Below, piece by piece: positions 38,485-48,197 of a DNA stretch of 64,000 bases. Position numbers and translations under genes: made by a program. Source of the DNA: Variovorax paradoxus (lineage in GTDB: Bacteria; Pseudomonadota; Gammaproteobacteria; Burkholderiales; Burkholderiaceae_C). The first letter of the stretch is position 1, and each line of letters begins with the position of its first letter. Location of the stretch: NCBI RefSeq assembly GCF_029919115.1, contig NZ_CP123990.1:2604001-2668000 (forward strand). The letters run 5' to 3'. The notes beneath the pieces were generated by a model that saw only the letters and a program-made list of their open reading frames with translations, had not been told where the DNA came from and searched no databases.

Positions 38485-39360
38485 TTAACGCGCCCTCGCA
38501 AGGCGCGGGTCGAGCAGGTCGCGCAGGCCGTCGCCGAGCAGGTTGAGCCCCAGCACCGCCAGCGCAATGGCCATGCCCGGAAACACCGCAAGCAGGGGCG
38601 ACTGGAACATCATGGTCTGCGCCTCGTTGAGCATGCGGCCCCACGAGGCCTGCGGCGGCTGTGTGCCCAGACCGAGGTAGGAGAGGGCGGCTTCGGCGAG
38701 GATGGCAATCGCGAAGCGGATGGTGATCTGCACGATCAGCACGGCCGAAATGTTGGGCAGCACATGCTGCATGGTGATGGCGAACGAACCCTTGCCGCAC
38801 GCGCGCGCCGCCGCCACGTATTCGCGCGACCAGATGGCGTTGGCCGATGCGCGCGTGATGCGCGCAAAGGTCGGAATGTTGTAGATGCCGATTGCGATGA
38901 TCGCGTTGACGATGCCGGCGCCGAACACGGCCGTCATCATGATGGCCGACAGAATGGCCGGGAAGGCAAGCGAGAAATCGGTGAGCCGCATAATGGCTTC
39001 CTCGACCCAGCCGCGCCGCGCCGCGGCCATAAGGCCCAGCGCCGTGCCGACGACAAGGCCGATGCCCACCGCAATCATGCCCACCAGGATGGACGCTCGC
39101 GCGCCCACCAGCAGCAGCGAGGCCACGTCGCGTCCGTAGGTGTCGGTGCCCAGCCAGTGCGCGCCCGAGGGCGGCTTGAGCTTGTTGGGCATGTCCATCT
39201 CGTAGGGCGACCACGGCGTCCACACCAGCGAGACGAAGGCGGCCAGCAGCAGGAGCAGCGTGAGAACGCCGCCAAGCACGAAGCTGCGGTGCCGCAGTGC
39301 GCGGCGCCAGAAGCCGGGCACCTTGAGCGCTGCTGCGCTCGGAACAGTCGTCGCGCTCAT
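38485..39360 (-). CDS. Dipeptide-type ABC transporter permease (DppC)
   Basis: A 291-aa inner-membrane permease. The N-terminal OppC_N segment (RRALRHRSFVLGGVLTLLLLLAAF) is followed by HWLGTDTYGRDVASLLLVGAR and the BPD_transp_1 domain with EAA-loop EYVAAARACGKGSFAIT. About 6 membrane segments. Its ATG overlaps the DppB-like stop by 4 bp. Confidence 0.92.
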   Translation of the reverse strand: MSATTVPSAAALKVPGFWRRALRHRSFVLGGVLTLLLLLAAFVSLVWTPWSPYEMDMPNKLKPPSGAHWLGTDTYGRDVASLLLVGARASILVGMIAVGIGLVVGTALGLMAAARRGWVEEAIMRLTDFSLAFPAILSAIMMTAVFGAGIVNAIIAIGIYNIPTFARITRASANAIWSREYVAAARACGKGSFAITMQHVLPNISAVLIVQITIRFAIAILAEAALSYLGLGTQPPQASWGRMLNEAQTMMFQSPLLAVFPGMAIALAVLGLNLLGDGLRDLLDPRLARAR

Positions 39361-40307
39361 ATGTCGCTCGCCTTGATGCGCGGGTCGATCACGGCGTAGA
39401 GCACGTCGACCACGAAATTCACGATGACCACCAGGGCGGCAAGCAGCATCACGCAGTTGCGCACGACGATCAGGTCGCGGTTGCCGATGGCTTCGAAGAT
39501 CAGCCGGCCGAGGCCGGGCAGGTAGAACACCTTTTCGATCACGATGGTGCCGGCCAGCAGCTCGGAAAACTGCATGCCCATGACCGTGACCACCGGGATC
39601 ATCGCGTTGCGCAGCACGTGGGTCCAGAGCACCGCGCGCTGCGAAACGCCCTTGGCGCGCGCAGTGCGAACGAAGTCTTCGCGCATCACTTCGAGCACCG
39701 CCGAACGCGTGATGCGCGCAAGGATGGCCGCCTGCACCACGGCAAGCGACAAGGCCGGCAGCAGCAGCGACTTGATGCCCGCGAAGACACCTTCGCCCCA
39801 GCCCTCGAAGCCGCCGGCCGAGAACCACTGCAGCTGAACGGAAAACACCAGGATCAGCAGGATCGCGAACCAGAAATTGGGAATGGCAATGCCCACCTGC
39901 GTGAGGCCCATCAGGCCCACGTCGCCGAGCTTGTTGTGGCGCGCTGCCGCGGTGACGCCCACAAGCAATGCGAGCACCGTCGTCAGCGCCATCGCCAGCA
40001 GTGCGAGAGGCACGGTGAGCGCGAGCCGTTCCAGGATGAGGTCGAGCACCGGGGTGCTGTAGGCGTAGCTGTCGCCCAGGTTGCCCGTCAGGAGGCCCGC
40101 AATCCACTGCCAGTAGCGCGTCCAGGCGGGCTGGTCGAGGCCGAGCTTGGCAGCAAGGGCAGCGACCGCATCAGGTGCGGCGTCGGGGCCCATGAGCAAC
40201 TGCGCGGCGTTGCCGGGCAATATCTCGAGGACGAGAAACACTATGACCGAGGCGCCGATCAGCGTGGCGATCAGCGTGGCGAGGCGCTTGAGAATAAACA
40301 GGCTCAT
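39357..40307 (-). CDS. Dipeptide-type ABC transporter permease (DppB)
   Basis: A 316-aa permease with 6 membrane segments. N-terminal FILKRLATLIATLIGASVIVF is typical of DppB, the EAA loop is DFVRTARAKGVSQRAVLWTHVLRNA, and the end is VDVLYAVIDPRIK. It is the first gene of the importer operon on the minus strand; the 62-bp gap to the divergent ferredoxin gene must hold both promoters. Confidence 0.92.
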   Translation of the reverse strand: MSLFILKRLATLIATLIGASVIVFLVLEILPGNAAQLLMGPDAAPDAVAALAAKLGLDQPAWTRYWQWIAGLLTGNLGDSYAYSTPVLDLILERLALTVPLALLAMALTTVLALLVGVTAAARHNKLGDVGLMGLTQVGIAIPNFWFAILLILVFSVQLQWFSAGGFEGWGEGVFAGIKSLLLPALSLAVVQAAILARITRSAVLEVMREDFVRTARAKGVSQRAVLWTHVLRNAMIPVVTVMGMQFSELLAGTIVIEKVFYLPGLGRLIFEAIGNRDLIVVRNCVMLLAALVVIVNFVVDVLYAVIDPRIKASDI

Positions 40308-40363
40308 GGGGCGGGGCGCAGCATAACCCGACTCCTGCAACAAGCGTGCCTTGTTCGCGATAA

Positions 40364-41170
<807 letters not shown>

Positions 41171-41211
41171 TTTATTTCTCTCCCTTTTCTCTATCCCGCT
41201 CTCGTTGCCGG

Positions 41212-41844
41212 CTAGGTGGCGGCGGGCGTGCCTCCGTCGCCGGGCTCTCGCCGCGGCGGTTTGGGCCGGGGCGGTTTGCTCGTGTGAATGATCAAGGTGG
41301 CCTTTTCCATCTCGCCCGCCACCAGGGCAGGGGCCGCATGCAGTGTGCGGACGATGGCGTCCTCGATGGCTTCGCGCTGTTCCTTCAGCGGCTTCTTGAG
41401 CACCCAGTTGATCACCTCCGACTTCACGCCGGGGTGTCCTATACCCAGGCGCAGGCGCCAGTAGTCACCCGTGCCCAGTTGTGCATGGATGTCGCGCAGG
41501 CCGTTATGGCCGGCATGGCTGCCGCCGAACTTGAGCTTGGCCTGGCCCGGCACCACGTCGAGCTCGTCGTGCACCACAAGGATTTCTTCGGGCGCAATCT
41601 TGAAGAAGCGCGCGAGCGCGCCCACCGATTTGCCCGACAGGTTCATGAAGGTTTGCGGCTCGAGCAGCCACACGCTCTGCCCGCCGATGTTCGCGCGCGC
41701 CGCAAGGCCGTGGTAGCTGCGCTCGGGCACCAGGTTGAGCTTCCAGTCGCGTGCGAGTGCGTCGATCCACCAGAAGCCCGCGTTGTGCCGGGTGGCTTCG
41801 TATTCAGGCCCGGGATTACCGAGGCCGACAAACAGCTTGATCAT
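41212..41844 (-). CDS. pth: Peptidyl-tRNA hydrolase
   Basis: A 210-aa esterase that recycles peptidyl-tRNA dropped from ribosomes. The N-terminus [21 protein letters not shown] contains the catalytic His20 with Asn10. The central [13 protein letters not shown] segment and [10 protein letters not shown] are conserved. The Pro/Lys-rich tail after residue 190 extends slightly beyond the E. coli protein. It follows rplY, from which a strong terminator separates it, so it may have its own promoter. Confidence 0.96.
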   Translation of the reverse strand: MIKLFVGLGNPGPEYEATRHNAGFWWIDALARDWKLNLVPERSYHGLAARANIGGQSVWLLEPQTFMNLSGKSVGALARFFKIAPEEILVVHDELDVVPGQAKLKFGGSHAGHNGLRDIHAQLGTGDYWRLRLGIGHPGVKSEVINWVLKKPLKEQREAIEDAIVRTLHAAPALVAGEMEKATLIIHTSKPPRPKPPRREPGDGGTPAAT

Positions 41845-41870
41845 GAGGGAATTATCTCGCCGCCCCAAAA

Positions 41871-41901
41871 GCAAAAGGCCCGCACGAAGCGGGCCTTTTG
41901 C
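41871..41901 (-). terminator. Rho-independent terminator of rplY
   Basis: Perfect 13-bp stem GCAAAAGGCCCGC (41871-41883) / GCGGGCCTTTTGC (41889-41901) with a 5-nt loop. It lies 15 bp after the rplY stop and is A/T-flanked on both sides, so it could act in both directions. Confidence 0.85.
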
Positions 41902-41916
41902 AGGGTGCCGGAAGAA

Positions 41917-42585
41917 TTACTTCTTCGCGGCGGGCTTTGCCGTCTTGGCGGCAGGCTTGCCACCGGCGGCGGCGGCGCCTTCGGCGGGTGCTGCGCCTTC
42001 AGCGGCAGGTGCCGGCTCTTCGGCGACCAGCGGCGGCACGGCCGACACGATGACCGGGTTCAGCTTGCCGTGGCTCACGAACTTCACGCCCTTGGGCAGC
42101 TTGATGTCGCTCACGTGCAGCGTGGCGTTCTTCTTGAGGCTGGAGAGATCGACCTCGATGAACTCGGGCAGGTCGCTCGGCAGGCAGCTCACTTCGAGCT
42201 CGTTCATCACGTGCGTGACCAGGTTGTGGTCGAGCTTGACGGCGTCGGACTCTTCTTCACCCTTGAAGTGAAGCGGCACCTTCATGTGCAGTCGGGTCTT
42301 GGCATCGACGCGCTGGAAGTCGATGTGTTGCACCAGCTGGCGGAACGGGTGGTACTGCACGTCGCGCAGCAGCACTTTGCTGGTGGCGCCGCCGAGTTCC
42401 ATTTCGAGGATCGAGGCGTGGAAGGCTTCCTTCTTGAGGGCGTGCCACAACGCGTTGTGATCGAGCTCGATCAGCTGGGGCTTGCCTTCACCACCATAGA
42501 CGATACCGGGCGTCTTTCCCGAGATGCGGAGACGGCGGCTCGCACCCGTGCCCTGCTTGGCGCGCTCAAAAGCGACGAATTTCAT
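41917..42585 (-). CDS. rplY: 50S ribosomal protein L25/general stress protein Ctc
   Basis: A 222-aa long form of L25, which binds 5S rRNA. The N-terminal L25 domain ([31 protein letters not shown]) is followed by the Ctc/TL5 C-terminal beta domain ([17 protein letters not shown]) and an Ala/Pro/Lys tail (after residue 185). It is downstream of prs on the same strand (91-bp gap), an arrangement common in betaproteobacteria. Confidence 0.96.
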   Translation of the reverse strand: MKFVAFERAKQGTGASRRLRISGKTPGIVYGGEGKPQLIELDHNALWHALKKEAFHASILEMELGGATSKVLLRDVQYHPFRQLVQHIDFQRVDAKTRLHMKVPLHFKGEEESDAVKLDHNLVTHVMNELEVSCLPSDLPEFIEVDLSSLKKNATLHVSDIKLPKGVKFVSHGKLNPVIVSAVPPLVAEEPAPAAEGAAPAEGAAAAGGKPAAKTAKPAAKK

Positions 42586-42676
42586 AACAACTCCTGTGAG
42601 AGTCCACCGCGACCAGTGCGACTCCGGTTCAACAAGGGCGCCGTTCCGGAAAAAGGAAGTGGCGCCCGCTTTTTGC

Positions 42677-43648
42677 TCAGAACAGGTTGTCCTGGTCCGA
42701 GAACAAACTCATGACCGACTCGCCCTTGGCAATGCGCTGGATCGTTTCGGCGATCAGCGGTGCCACGGAGAGTTGGCGGATCTTTCCGCAGGCCAAGGCG
42801 CCGTCGGAAAGAGGAATGGTGTTGGTCACGACCACTTCGTCGAGGGCGGAGTGGGTGATGCGCTCGATGGCCGGACCCGAGAAGATCGGGTGCGTGCAAT
42901 ACGCATAGACGCTTTTTGCGCCACGCTCCTTGAGCACTTCGGCCGCTTTGACCAGCGTGCCGGCCGTGTCGATCATGTCGTCCATGATCACGCAGTTGCG
43001 GCCGTCGATTTCGCCGATCACGTTCATGACCTCGCTCACGTTGGCCTTTGGGCGGCGCTTGTCGATGATGGCGAGGTCGCAGTTCAGCTGCTTGGCCAGC
43101 GCTCGTGCGCGCACCACGCCGCCGACGTCGGGCGACACGACGATCAGGTCTTCGTAGTTCCGCTGGCGCAGGTCGCCCAGCAGCACCGGCGACGCATAGA
43201 TGTTGTCGACCGGAATGTCGAAGAAGCCCTGGATCTGGTCGGCGTGCAGATCCATGGTGAGCACGCGCTCGACGCCCACGGTTTCCAGCAGGTTGGCCAC
43301 CACCTTGGCCGAGATCGGCACCCGGCTGGAGCGCGGGCGGCGGTCCTGGCGGGCATAGCCGTAGTAGGGAATCACCGCGCTGATCCGCTCGGCCGAGGCG
43401 CGTTTGAGCGCGTCGACCATGATGAGCAGTTCCATCAGGTTTTCGTTGGTCGGTGCGCAGGTGGACTGCACCACGAACACATCGCGCGCCCGGACGTTCT
43501 GGTTGATCTCGACGGTGACTTCGCCGTCGGAGAAGCGTCCCACGCGCGCGGCACCCAGCGAGGTACCGAGGTTTTGCGCGATTTCTGCGGCCAGGCCAGG
43601 ATTGGCATTGCCGGTGAAAACCATGAAATCAGGGTGATTAGCCTGCAT
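42677..43648 (-). CDS. prs: Ribose-phosphate pyrophosphokinase
   Basis: A 323-aa enzyme making PRPP from ribose 5-phosphate and ATP. Visible are the N-terminal [16 protein letters not shown], the ATP loop [14 protein letters not shown], the metal/ribose segment [18 protein letters not shown] and the PRPP motif [13 protein letters not shown]. The ATG at 43648 adds eight residues before MVFTGNAN, a plausible alternative start being the ATG for MVFTG. It lies between tRNA-Gln and rplY. Confidence 0.96.
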   Translation of the reverse strand: MQANHPDFMVFTGNANPGLAAEIAQNLGTSLGAARVGRFSDGEVTVEINQNVRARDVFVVQSTCAPTNENLMELLIMVDALKRASAERISAVIPYYGYARQDRRPRSSRVPISAKVVANLLETVGVERVLTMDLHADQIQGFFDIPVDNIYASPVLLGDLRQRNYEDLIVVSPDVGGVVRARALAKQLNCDLAIIDKRRPKANVSEVMNVIGEIDGRNCVIMDDMIDTAGTLVKAAEVLKERGAKSVYAYCTHPIFSGPAIERITHSALDEVVVTNTIPLSDGALACGKIRQLSVAPLIAETIQRIAKGESVMSLFSDQDNLF

Positions 43649-43758
43649 GAGCGCGTCCCGGCAGTCGAATGGCTTTTAGGAAGCCGCCAAAGAGTTTGAG
43701 TCGTGGTGGCGGCTTGGAGGCCGCCGATTATTGCAGCGGGTAGGCTGCAAAAGAAGCA

Positions 43759-43809
43759 CTGCGGCCCGTGGGCCGCAGTCTGAAAGCGCTGCGGCGGTTA
43801 GACCGCAGC
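43759..43809. repeat. Two consecutive hairpins between tRNA-Gln and prs
   Basis: CTGCGGCCC (43759-43767) and GGGCCGCAG (43770-43778) form a perfect 9-bp stem with a 2-nt loop. GCTGCGG (43788-43794) and CCGCAGC (43803-43809) form a second stem. Both units end CCGCAG(T/C)CTGAA, so they look like an imperfect 30-bp tandem duplication. They follow the 3' end of tRNA-Gln but lack a T-run. Confidence 0.75.
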
Positions 43810-43820
43810 CTGAAGAGATT

Positions 43821-43897
43821 TGGCAGGGGAGAAAGGATTCGAACCTTTGCATGCTGGAATCAAAATCCAGTGCCTTAACCAACTTGGCGACTCCCCT
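43821..43897 (-). tRNA. tRNA-Gln (anticodon TTG)
   Basis: A 77-nt tRNA including encoded CCA. Acceptor stem AGGGGAG/CTCCCCT (A-T at 1-72), anticodon stem CTGGA/TCCAG around loop TTTTGAT giving TTG, and T-loop GTTCGAATC. It lies between ispE and prs on the same strand. Confidence 0.96.
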
Positions 43898-43965
43898 ACA
43901 CGGGTCGATGGTTTTCACCACAAACCGATATATGTCGCATCGGACCCATCACGATCCGATTATCT

Positions 43966-44856
43966 TCAGGTCGCCCATCCCCAAAGTGGATGAACGGCCA
44001 GGTTGCTGCATTGACGAACCTGCCAGCCCGCGGGGGCTTCGGCCAGTTCCGCTTCTTGCGGCCCTTGCGGCAATTTCGCGAATACCGAACTTCCGGAGCC
44101 GGTCATCCGGGCTTTCAATCCTTGGGCGCCGAGCCATTCGATGGCTTCGGTGACTGCGGGGCAAAGCCGTTGGGCAACCGGCTGCAGGTCGTTGTGGCCG
44201 AAGTCGAAAACCTTGAAAGCACTGCTTTCGTGGTTTGGAGCTTCAAGCTGTTCGCTATCTGCAGCAAAGCCCGAGATTATAGCAACAGGAGTGGCGCGTT
44301 GAAGGTCCGGCGCAGAAAAAATTAAGCGCGTGTCGAGCCCTTCGGGTGGCTTGGCCACTACGAAACCTGCCGCAGGGATATTCACAGGTGTGATTTTCTC
44401 GCCGATTCCCTCGACCCAGGCATTTCGGCCCCCCAGGAAAAACGGGACATCGGCACTCAATTTCACGCCGATTTCGGCCAGGCGTGCCAGCGGCAGGTTC
44501 AGGTTCCAGAGCCGGTTGAGTGCCAACAGGCACGTTGCGGCGTCCGAAGAGCCCCCGCCCATGCCCGCCTGCGCCGGAACCTGCTTGGCTACGCCGATAT
44601 GGGCGCCCTGGCCGGGGCTGGCATGCACCTGCAGCGCCCGCGCCGCACGCAGCACCAGGTCGTCGGGCGGCAATTCGGTCGTCAGGTCTTCGCGGCTGAG
44701 TTGCCCGTCGCGCCGCAGCTCGACGTGCAGCGTGTCGCACCAGTCGATCAGCATGAAAACCGACTGCAGCAGGTGGTATCCGTCTTCGCGCCGGCCGGTG
44801 ATGTGCAGGAAGAGGTTGAGCTTGGCCGGTGCGGGAAGGTCGTAGATCGCCTTCAT
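43966..44856 (-). CDS. ispE: 4-diphosphocytidyl-2-C-methyl-D-erythritol kinase
   Basis: A 296-aa GHMP kinase of the methylerythritol phosphate isoprenoid pathway. The N-terminal PAPAKLNLFLHITGRREDGYH and ATP loop PAQAGMGGGSSDAATCLL are diagnostic. Length is normal. It overlaps lolB by 4 bp. It supplies the precursors that hpnCDE elsewhere in the window consume. Confidence 0.96.
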   Translation of the reverse strand: MKAIYDLPAPAKLNLFLHITGRREDGYHLLQSVFMLIDWCDTLHVELRRDGQLSREDLTTELPPDDLVLRAARALQVHASPGQGAHIGVAKQVPAQAGMGGGSSDAATCLLALNRLWNLNLPLARLAEIGVKLSADVPFFLGGRNAWVEGIGEKITPVNIPAAGFVVAKPPEGLDTRLIFSAPDLQRATPVAIISGFAADSEQLEAPNHESSAFKVFDFGHNDLQPVAQRLCPAVTEAIEWLGAQGLKARMTGSGSSVFAKLPQGPQEAELAEAPAGWQVRQCSNLAVHPLWGWAT

Positions 44857-45377
44857 GACCGTTCGAACACAATGCGCAGGTCGGCCGTGGGCCCCGGGTT
44901 CTCACGCGTGGCCTGCAGCCGGCCGTTCGCGATTTGCGCCAGGTCGGGGCGCCAGCCGGGAACGCGGTCGTCGCGTCCCGCGAGCCAGCCGAACAGTGCG
45001 CCGACGGGTATTGCGGCGCCGGTGGCGGCTTCGATCAGCGCATCGACCGACTCGTAGCGCCGCACTTCGCTGCCGTTCTTGAGCAAGGCCTCGCCGGGCG
45101 ACCAGTGCAACTGGGCCAGGGTGCTGCCGATCGGGCTCGTGAGCGACAGCTCGCCGGCTTCGGGGGAACCGCGCAATTCGAACAATGCGGAGAAGGTCTG
45201 CACCGGCTGGCTGTCGATGCGCAGCGACATGCGGCCGCTCCAGCTGTCCGAACCTCTTGGCGCGGAGGAGCCGCCGCCCAATTGGGCGCAGCCCGCCATC
45301 GAGAGAAGAGCAGCCCCACCCACAGCCAACAAGGCTCGGCGGCTGCGGTCGACGGGGCTTGGGGCGAGCATGTTCAC
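44853..45377 (-). CDS. lolB: Outer-membrane lipoprotein LolB
   Basis: A 174-aa receptor that inserts lipoproteins into the outer membrane. Lipobox SMAGC (Cys30) follows a short hydrophobic signal. The mature part WSGRMSLRIDSQPVQTFSALFELRGS matches the LolB beta-barrel start, with LFGWLAGRDDRVPGW near the end. GTG at 45377 overlaps the TPR stop (GTGA); ATG at 45371 is the alternative. The order TPR-lolB-ispE is the usual betaproteobacterial one. Confidence 0.92.
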   Translation of the reverse strand: MNMLAPSPVDRSRRALLAVGGAALLSMAGCAQLGGGSSAPRGSDSWSGRMSLRIDSQPVQTFSALFELRGSPEAGELSLTSPIGSTLAQLHWSPGEALLKNGSEVRRYESVDALIEAATGAAIPVGALFGWLAGRDDRVPGWRPDLAQIANGRLQATRENPGPTADLRIVFERS

Positions 45378-47224
45378 GGCTTGACCCGCAGGCGCTTGAG
45401 CGTCTCCTGCAGGGTTTCGTTTTCGGCGTCGCTCAGCAAGGCTTCTTTCCAGATCGTCACGGCGCGGTCTTTCTGGCCGGTCGACCAGAGCACTTCACCA
45501 AAATGCGCGCCGATCTCCGGATCGGGCCGCGTTTTGTAGGCGGCCTCGAGGATGCGGATGGCCTCTGTGGTGTTGCCCAGCCTGAATTCCACCCAGCCCA
45601 GGCTGTCCGCAATGAACGGATCCTGCGGTGCCAGCTGCACCGCCTTCTGGATCAGCGTGCGGGCCTCGTCGAGCCGGATCTTGCGATCGGCGAACGAGTA
45701 GCCGAGCGCGTTGTAGGCGTTCTGGTTTTCGGGCTTGAGCTCGATCAGCCGGCGCAGCAGCCGCTCCATTTCGTCGAGGCGGTTCAGCTTCTCGGCCACC
45801 ATGGCCTGGTCGTAGATCAGGTCGGTGTCGTTCGGCGAGGCTACCGAGGCCTGGGTGAGCATGTCGTAGGCGGCCTGGTATTGCTTGGCGTCCCGCAGCA
45901 GCTGCACTTCAGCGAGAAATTTCTGCTTCTTGTCTTCGGCCGTGCGCTCGGGCAACCCGCGCAGCACTTCGCGCGCTTGCGGCAGCTTGCCCTGGCGTGC
46001 GAGCAGGCCTGCGCGCCGTGTTTGCGCAACGACCAGGTCGTCGGTGCTGTCGACCCGCGCGAGCCAGCGTTCCGCGCCCGTGAAGTCCTTGCGGCGCTCC
46101 GCGAGTTGCGAGAGAACCAGGTACGCCTGCGTGGTGCCGCGCTGGCGATCGTCCGAATCCTTCGCGTCTTTTTGCGATGACGCGAGTTCGACATAGCGCT
46201 TGAGCGATGTTTCCGCCGCCGCGTCCTGGCGGGCCTGCGCCTGAAGGCTGCCGAGCAGCAGCCAGGGTTCGGCCAACTCCGGCCGTGCCGTGGTCAGTGT
46301 CTGCAGTTGCGCTGTGGAATCAGCGAAACGGCGGTTTTCGACCAGCACGCGTGCATAGGCAACGCGCAGGTCGGGCGAGGCCTTGGGGTTGCTCGCAAGG
46401 TAGCGCGTGACGATCGGCTCCGCCAGCGGCTGGCTGGGGTCGATCATTTCGAGTGCCAGTGCAGCCGGCGCCTCGGAAGCGGGGTCGATCTCCTGGCCCT
46501 TGAACGCGGCGTCGAGCGCACCGGAGGTGTCGCCCGCATTCAGCCGCATGCGGCCCACAGTCGCCCAGGCCAGTCCGCCGGTCGCCGGCTTCTTGAGTTC
46601 GTCGGCCAGTGCCCGTTCGACCACCGAGGCGGCCAGTTTCTTGTCGGTGGCGCGCGAGTAGTTGCGCACGATCACCGCCATGAGCAGTGGGCGTTCGACT
46701 TGCGACGTGGCCGCGACTTCTGCGCGCAGCAGCTCAGCCGTTTCGCCGATGCGATTGAGCGCAATCAGGATCTGCAGCTCGATGCGGCGTGCATCGCGCG
46801 AGTTGGGCAACGTTTCCTGCCAGGCGCGGGCGGCTGCAAGCGCCGCATCGCCGGAGCGCGATTGCAGCGCAATTTCGACCGCGCGCTGAAACAGCTTGCC
46901 GTCGCGCAGGCGCCGCGCCGCGTCGAGCACCAGCGCGTACCCAGCGCCGGGATCGCCGGAGCGCGTGGTCATCTCGCCCATCAGGATTTCGTAGAACAGC
47001 TCGGCCGTGAGCGCCGAAGGCTGCGCAGCAGGTTCGCTCGCCGGCTTGGCGACCACCGGCGCTGCCGCGGGCTTCGTACCCGGCCGGGGCGGAGCCTGCC
47101 TCTCGATGATGGGCGCCGGGCTGTTGGGCGCGGCGGGATCGGAGGTTTGCGCATGAACCGCGCAGGCAAGCAGAACGAGAGACGCGGCCGCCGCAAGGCG
47201 GTGTCGGCGGGGCGATGGAATCAT
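45374..47224 (-). CDS. Tetratricopeptide repeat protein
   Basis: A 616-aa protein with an N-terminal signal peptide (residues 1-26, ending VHA), a Pro/Ala-rich linker, and TPR helical pairs through most of the rest. The clearest are NQNAYNALGYSFADRKIRLDEARTLIQKAV and PFIADSLGWVEFRLGNTTEAIRILEAAY near the C-terminus. No enzymatic domain. Its coupling to lolB suggests a role in envelope assembly. The start is the ATG at 47224 (MIPSPRRHR); an upstream TTG is less likely. It is divergent from mutM. Confidence 0.9.
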   Translation of the reverse strand: MIPSPRRHRLAAAASLVLLACAVHAQTSDPAAPNSPAPIIERQAPPRPGTKPAAAPVVAKPASEPAAQPSALTAELFYEILMGEMTTRSGDPGAGYALVLDAARRLRDGKLFQRAVEIALQSRSGDAALAAARAWQETLPNSRDARRIELQILIALNRIGETAELLRAEVAATSQVERPLLMAVIVRNYSRATDKKLAASVVERALADELKKPATGGLAWATVGRMRLNAGDTSGALDAAFKGQEIDPASEAPAALALEMIDPSQPLAEPIVTRYLASNPKASPDLRVAYARVLVENRRFADSTAQLQTLTTARPELAEPWLLLGSLQAQARQDAAAETSLKRYVELASSQKDAKDSDDRQRGTTQAYLVLSQLAERRKDFTGAERWLARVDSTDDLVVAQTRRAGLLARQGKLPQAREVLRGLPERTAEDKKQKFLAEVQLLRDAKQYQAAYDMLTQASVASPNDTDLIYDQAMVAEKLNRLDEMERLLRRLIELKPENQNAYNALGYSFADRKIRLDEARTLIQKAVQLAPQDPFIADSLGWVEFRLGNTTEAIRILEAAYKTRPDPEIGAHFGEVLWSTGQKDRAVTIWKEALLSDAENETLQETLKRLRVKP

Positions 47225-47295
47225 CGAACCATAATAATCCAAGCTTTTGAGCGAGCACCGCGTGGGGCTTCATGCAGCCCGGAGTTTTTATTCTT

Positions 47296-48108
47296 ATGCC
47301 TGAGCTTCCCGAAGTTGAAGTGACGCGGCGCGGTTTTGCCGAACGCATTGCCGGCGCACGCATCGATGCGGTGCGCATCGGCAAGCCCTTGCGCTGGGCG
47401 CTGATGGTCGCGCCCGAGGCGCTGGTGGGGCGGCAGGTGCTGCAAGTGCGCCGGCGCGGCAAGTACTTGCTGATCGACCTGGACCGCGGCCTGCTGCTGT
47501 TGCACCTGGGTATGTCGGGCAGCCTGCGCTTCGATGTGGCGCTGCCGCCACCCAGTGTTCACGATCACTTCGATCTGGTGACCGACCGGGGCACCCTGCG
47601 GCTCAACGATCCGCGCCGCTTTGGCGCCGTGGTCTATGCCGAGGACGAGGCCGCGCCCTGGGCCGTCAAGCTGCTGGGCGGGCTGGGCATGGAGCCGCTG
47701 GGCGACGCATTCGATTTCGACGCGTTCCACGCCGGCCTTCGAAAGCGCCGCACCGCCGTTAAGCAGGTGCTGCTTGCGGGCGACGTGGTGGTGGGCGTCG
47801 GCAACATCTATGCGTCGGAGGCGCTGTTCCAGGCGGGGATTCGCCCGACGCTCTCTGCCGCACGCATCAGCCGGCCACGGGCAGCCAAGCTGTATGCGGC
47901 GGTACGCGAAATTCTGGCCAGGGCGGTAGAGAAGGGCGGCAGCACGCTGCGCGACTTCTCCAATGTGGACGGGCAAAACGGCTATTTCCAGCTCGAAGCC
48001 ACGGTCTACGGCCGGGCCGGCGAGCCTTGTCGGGTCTGCGCAACGCCGATACGGCAGCTACGCCAAGGGCAGCGTTCGACTTACTATTGCCCGAATTGTC
48101 AAAAATAG
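47296..48108 (+). CDS. mutM: Formamidopyrimidine-DNA glycosylase (Fpg/MutM)
   Basis: A 270-aa bifunctional glycosylase/AP lyase that removes 8-oxoguanine. The N-terminus must be Pro2-Glu3, so the ATG at 47296 (MPELPEVE) is right and the longer frame from 47272 is not. Conserved parts include the Lys in [11 protein letters not shown], the HLGMSG segment, [13 protein letters not shown], and a C-terminal zinc finger CRVCATP ... CPNC. With mutY at 50167 it forms part of the oxidised-guanine (GO) repair system. Confidence 0.97.
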   Translation: MPELPEVEVTRRGFAERIAGARIDAVRIGKPLRWALMVAPEALVGRQVLQVRRRGKYLLIDLDRGLLLLHLGMSGSLRFDVALPPPSVHDHFDLVTDRGTLRLNDPRRFGAVVYAEDEAAPWAVKLLGGLGMEPLGDAFDFDAFHAGLRKRRTAVKQVLLAGDVVVGVGNIYASEALFQAGIRPTLSAARISRPRAAKLYAAVREILARAVEKGGSTLRDFSNVDGQNGYFQLEATVYGRAGEPCRVCATPIRQLRQGQRSTYYCPNCQK

Positions 48109-48171
48109 TGTTTCGGCGTCCACGTCCGAATATCCCGTAAACGGTTGCTCCACAGCTTGCGATGCTATATT

Positions 48172-48189
48172 TGTAAGTTGTTTCTTACA
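48172..48189. promoter_or_regulatory. Small dyad and -10-like box before the dynamin-like gene
   Basis: TGTAAG (48172-48177) and CTTACA (48184-48189), with a 6-nt T-rich spacer, lie 8 bp before the TTG start. TATATT at 48166 could be a -10 box. There is no good -35 box. Weak evidence. Confidence 0.35.
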
Positions 48190-48197
48190 TATTCCCT

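Noticed and set aside
42636..42667. Possible terminator between prs and rplY (GGGCGCC ... GGCGCCC)
   Set aside because: The stem is only 7 bp with an 18-nt loop, and on the minus strand it is followed by TTGTTG, not a T-run.
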